Below, piece after piece: positions 7,436 to 9,413 of a stretch of DNA of 9,413 nucleotides (within the stretch, counting starts at the first letter, position 1; every line of letters starts with the position of its first letter). Origin of the DNA: Wenzhouxiangella sp. GTDB taxonomy: Bacteria; Pseudomonadota; Gammaproteobacteria; Xanthomonadales; Wenzhouxiangellaceae. Under the pieces are notes generated by a model. The model was given only the letters and a program-made list of their open reading frames with translations, searched no databases and had not been told where the DNA came from. Made by a program: the position numbers and the translations under genes. The stretch is taken from the NCBI GenBank assembly GCA_007123575.1, contig SKKV01000027.1, positions 1 through 9,413 on the forward strand. The letters run 5' to 3'.

Positions 7436-8216
7436 AATTAGCCGGTTGCGGTGCAGTGACCGGAATAAACATCAGGTCAGGCGGAATCTGCTCCCGCGCG
7501 ATTCGGGAAGCCATCTTCACGTCCGGCAGAAGTGACCTGTCGAGGTCAACCCAGCGCCGGCTTTCTACGTCATAGCGCTTCAGTACCTGGTCATCGTCGG
7601 TGCGGAAAATCAGCGCCAGACGACCGATTCGCAGGAAATCAACATTTTCATACAGCCTGCCGTCGACTTCTATGCTGTCGCGGTAGGCCTCAATCGTGCG
7701 ACCGTACTCATTTTCAATCTGGTAGGCCTCGATCACCAAGCGGTAGCGCTGGGCCGGCGATCGACTGGGGTCATCCATCAGGGCTCGCAAACGCTCGACA
7801 CGTTCACGACGCTCGCTAAGCAGCAGCGGCACATCGGCTTCAATCAACTCAGCCAGCGCTTCGACCATATCTTCCATCAGCGGTTGAACGGCGCGCTGCA
7901 GGCTGGCGATGTTGTTGATGTCGCGCTCCAATGAAGCAATTTCCCGTCGCTGGGCGTCAACCTGGCGCTGCTGAGAAGCGTTGTATCGATTGAGCTGTTC
8001 GAGCTGCTTCAGGTTGGCGCGATAATCGCTGAGCAAAGTCTGGGTTCGCGAATCAAGATCATCGATACGGCCTTGGGAGCGGCTGGTGTCCTGCACCACC
8101 GACCTGCTGGTATCAATGACGGGTTCTACCTGCTGAGCATGACCGTGCATGCCGAGTGCCAAAATCCCGAGGCCAGCGATCAAGCAGGCGCCCAAACCGA
8201 GTGTCTGTCGTTTCAT
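7434..8216 (-). CDS. Periplasmic DUF3450 family coiled-coil protein, first gene of the TonB2-type operon
   Basis: A 260-residue exported protein, the usual size for DUF3450. It starts with a signal peptide (KR at 2-3, hydrophobic 6-23, likely cleavage after GHA at 25-27), followed by a long helical coiled-coil region rich in Gln, Arg and Glu (about 45-145), and a C-terminal half with the family-type segments YRLVIEAYQIENEYG (158-172) and VDFLRIGRLALIF (192-204). DUF3450 genes regularly precede ttpC/exbB in TonB2 operons; the biochemical role is not established, but an envelope-spanning or scaffold role fits. The ATG at 8216 gives the signal peptide at the very N-terminus; the frame extends upstream to 8381 but that extension is not protein-like and covers the candidate promoter. 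It is most likely the first gene of the transcript. Confidence 0.88.
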   Translation of the reverse strand: MKRQTLGLGACLIAGLGILALGMHGHAQQVEPVIDTSRSVVQDTSRSQGRIDDLDSRTQTLLSDYRANLKQLEQLNRYNASQQRQVDAQRREIASLERDINNIASLQRAVQPLMEDMVEALAELIEADVPLLLSERRERVERLRALMDDPSRSPAQRYRLVIEAYQIENEYGRTIEAYRDSIEVDGRLYENVDFLRIGRLALIFRTDDDQVLKRYDVESRRWVDLDRSLLPDVKMASRIAREQIPPDLMFIPVTAPQPAN

Positions 8217-8259
8217 ATAAGGATTCCCGAAAGAATGTGTCGAACGTTTGGAAAAGAGC

Positions 8260-8288
8260 ATCCTATTGGAACAAGGCGTTTGACTCAA
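8260..8288 (-). promoter_or_regulatory. Candidate sigma70 promoter of the TonB2-type operon
   Basis: On the minus strand, TTGAGT (8288-8283) and TAGGAT (8265-8260) are separated by 17 bases, each matching the -35 and -10 consensus at four of six positions. Transcription would begin near 8253, about 37 bases before the DUF3450 start codon. I see no convincing Fur box overlapping it. Confidence 0.4.
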
Positions 8289-8311
8289 GTGTTGAATGCT
8301 AACAATTAACG

Positions 8312-8323
8312 TACGCGAGCGTA
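8312..8323. repeat. Short perfect inverted repeat in the divergent intergenic region
   Basis: TACGC (8312-8316) and GCGTA (8319-8323) are perfect reverse complements separated by GA. It lies just upstream of the candidate -35 of the minus-strand operon and could be an operator half-site pair; it could also be chance in a GC-rich genome. Confidence 0.3.
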
Positions 8324-8371
8324 TGGAAGAGATAAAGAAATCTGGCTCGCGAAGCGTGGAAAAGGCTTGTC

Positions 8372-8383
8372 TTGTGACCACAA
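8372..8383. repeat. Second short inverted repeat in the divergent intergenic region
   Basis: TTGTG (8372-8376) and CACAA (8379-8383) are perfect reverse complements separated by AC. The spacing is too short for a CRP site. A regulator site is possible but no family can be named. Apart from this, the other inverted repeat, the two promoter candidates and the FNR-like site, I see nothing in the 8217-8489 gap. Confidence 0.25.
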
Positions 8384-8404
8384 AACCTTTTGTCCGAAAA
8401 AAAT

Positions 8405-8418
8405 TTGATCCAGATCAT
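8405..8418 (+). promoter_or_regulatory. FNR/ANR/DNR-type binding site upstream of the right-hand membrane protein gene
   Basis: TTGATCCAGATCAT matches the FNR/ANR/DNR consensus TTGAT-N4-ATCAA at nine of ten defined positions. Its centre (8411.5) would lie at about -61.5 from the start predicted from the -10 candidate at 8461-8466, a classic class I activator position. This suggests induction under low oxygen or nitrogen-oxide exposure of the gene at 8490. Confidence 0.5.
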
Positions 8419-8437
8419 TTGCTCGCGGTAAAGTCGG

Positions 8438-8466
8438 TTACAGAATATGTCCGTACATTTTATACG
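8438..8466 (+). promoter_or_regulatory. Candidate promoter of the right-hand membrane protein gene
   Basis: TTACAG (8438-8443) and TATACG (8461-8466) are spaced by 17 bases; each is a moderate match to the sigma70 consensus (four of six). The weak elements fit a promoter that depends on an activator, such as one bound at the FNR-like site just upstream. The leader would be about 17 bases and includes GGAGAGAG (8474-8481). Confidence 0.35.
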
Positions 8467-8489
8467 GTTTTTCGGAGAGAGTCAGGCTT

Positions 8490-9173
8490 ATGGGATTTTC
8501 AGAACTGGCCGTCCTGCGCTGGCTGCACATTCTGGCCATGGTTTACTGGCTGGGCGGCGAGTGGGGCGTTTTTCAAACCAGCTACAACGTCATTAACCGC
8601 AAACTGCCGCTGGACGAACGCCGGCGCCACATGGAAACCGCTTATCGGATTGATATCCTGGCTCGCACCGGGATCATCCTGCTGCTGCCGCTAGGGCTGC
8701 ATCTTGGACATTTCTGGGGAGTCCAGCCATTTGCCGGTGGCTGGCTGATCTTGTTCTGGGTGCTGGGCCTGGGCTGGTTGGCCTTGTGCTGGGCAGCCTT
8801 CGTTGCCCGCGAGACCGACCTGGGCCTGCGCCTGACCCGCCTTGATGAGCGGGTTCGCTACCTGCTGATTCCAACCCTGATCATCAGCGCGTTGTGGTCG
8901 ATACTCGGCGACGGGCCGTTTGTCGCCGGCCACGGCCAGTACTGGTTCGCGGTCAAGATCCTGCTCTATGCCGGCCTGCTGGTGATCGGTCTGAAACTGC
9001 GTTTCATCATGCGTGAGTGGACCGAGTTGTTCAGGATCCTTGACCGCGATGGTTCAACCGAGCCGGTGGAAAACCAGCTCGAGCGCTCAATTCGGGTCGG
9101 CCGCGGGCTGGCCTATATCTACTGGATCGGCATTGCCTTCACCGGCTTGGTCGGTGCGGCCAAGCCGTTTTAG
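8490..9173 (+). CDS. Polytopic membrane protein, HemJ/CopD-like, paralog of the protein at 1801-2463
   Basis: A 227-residue inner-membrane protein with about six hydrophobic segments. It aligns along its length with the left-hand membrane protein: LHIL..VYWLG (His13) matches AHIL..AYWLG; RIDILARTGIILLLPLGL matches the DMVPRTALILTLLTGL segment; IISAL, AVKILLYAGLLVIGLKLR and the C-terminal helix also match. The helix-1 His with following W-x-G and the mid-protein Lys (AVKIL) recall HemJ/CopD-type proteins, which handle heme precursors or copper, but this is only resemblance. The gene is preceded by an FNR-type site and followed 18 bases later by a cupin-like gene, so the two probably share a transcript. 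The function is unknown. Confidence 0.78.
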   Translation: MGFSELAVLRWLHILAMVYWLGGEWGVFQTSYNVINRKLPLDERRRHMETAYRIDILARTGIILLLPLGLHLGHFWGVQPFAGGWLILFWVLGLGWLALCWAAFVARETDLGLRLTRLDERVRYLLIPTLIISALWSILGDGPFVAGHGQYWFAVKILLYAGLLVIGLKLRFIMREWTELFRILDRDGSTEPVENQLERSIRVGRGLAYIYWIGIAFTGLVGAAKPF

Positions 9174-9191
9174 CGGGGGAAAATCTGAATC

Positions 9192-9413
9192 ATGGCCCGA
9201 CCGCATATCGAGTTTATTCAGGCCCAGTGCTTAGAATGGCAGCCAGAGGAGGACTTGCCCGGCGCCTCGCGCAAGGTGCTCAGCTGCGACGATGAGTCCG
9301 GTGCCATGACCTTGCTGCAAAAAATCGACGCCGACTTCCATTTCGGCGACGCCCGCCCCCTGGCCGCCGGCGAAGAGTTTTACGTGCTCGGCGGCAGCTA
9401 CTATCTCAACGGC
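9192..9413 (+). CDS. Cupin-like protein, partial (continues past the right edge)
   Basis: The frame from ATG 9192 runs open for 74 codons to the end of the window. The visible part has an acidic N-terminal segment and then a beta-rich stretch with LAAGEEFYVLGGSYYLNG near residues 57-74, which resembles the first cupin motif region (G-E-E-x-x-V-L-x-G-x-x), as in ChrR-like or cysteine-dioxygenase-like cupins. The metal-binding residues cannot be judged from this fragment. A GGGGGA stretch lies 12 to 17 bases upstream, rather far for a ribosome site. The short gap to the membrane protein gene suggests co-transcription. Confidence 0.6.
   Translation, partial: MARPHIEFIQAQCLEWQPEEDLPGASRKVLSCDDESGAMTLLQKIDADFHFGDARPLAAGEEFYVLGGSYYLNG

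Noticed and set aside
8290..8310. AT-rich imperfect palindrome around AATGCTAACAATT as a Fur box
   Set aside because: It has only a loose match to the 19-bp Fur consensus with several mismatches in each arm; an iron-response role is plausible for the operon, but this site does not show it.
8217..8381. Upstream extension of the DUF3450 frame to 8381
   Set aside because: The extension would bury the signal peptide inside the protein and covers the candidate promoter; the ATG at 8216 gives a standard exported protein.
8296..8694. A 132-codon plus-strand frame running into the right-hand membrane protein gene
   Set aside because: It overlaps that gene in another frame, its first part is non-coding promoter DNA, and no domain is recognisable.

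Overview
The window looks like chromosomal DNA of a GC-rich gammaproteobacterium. This rests on a complete TonB2-type energy-transduction operon (DUF3450 protein, TtpC-like ExbB, ExbB, two ExbD, TonB, TPR protein), an arrangement known from marine gammaproteobacteria (Shewanella, Alteromonas, Vibrio) and xanthomonad relatives. No rRNA, tRNA, CRISPR array, transposase or phage gene is visible, and I cannot name a genus with confidence.

Layout. Positions 3-2463 (+ strand) hold three tightly coupled genes: an alpha/beta-hydrolase-fold protein whose 5' end may lie outside the window, a two-domain VOC (glyoxalase/extradiol-dioxygenase-like) protein, and a small polytopic membrane protein. Both internal junctions are ATGA start/stop overlaps. 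A perfect 9-bp hairpin (2484-2508) separates this unit from the convergent operon. Positions 2556-8216 (- strand) form the TonB-type operon, transcribed from right to left: DUF3450 protein, TtpC-like protein, ExbB-ExbD fusion, stand-alone ExbD, TonB and TPR protein. A 273-base divergent intergenic region (8217-8489) follows, with a candidate sigma70 promoter for the operon, an FNR/ANR-type palindrome facing the other way and two further short inverted repeats. Positions 8490-9173 (+) encode a second membrane protein that is a clear paralog of the one at 1801-2463. The window ends inside a cupin-like gene starting at 9192.

How the genes may work together. ExbB/ExbD use the proton motive force to drive TonB, which opens outer-membrane receptors for iron complexes, cobalamin or glycans. 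TtpC-type proteins, DUF3450 proteins and TPR proteins are the accessory parts of the TonB2 version of this machine. The most notable feature is that ExbB and the first ExbD are one continuous polypeptide here, followed by a separate ExbD. The flanking membrane proteins resemble the HemJ/CopD type of heme- or copper-related integral membrane proteins; the hydrolase-like and VOC-like proteins next to the first one both seem to lack their canonical catalytic or metal-binding residues. Whether the flanking genes are functionally tied to the TonB operon cannot be told from the sequence.
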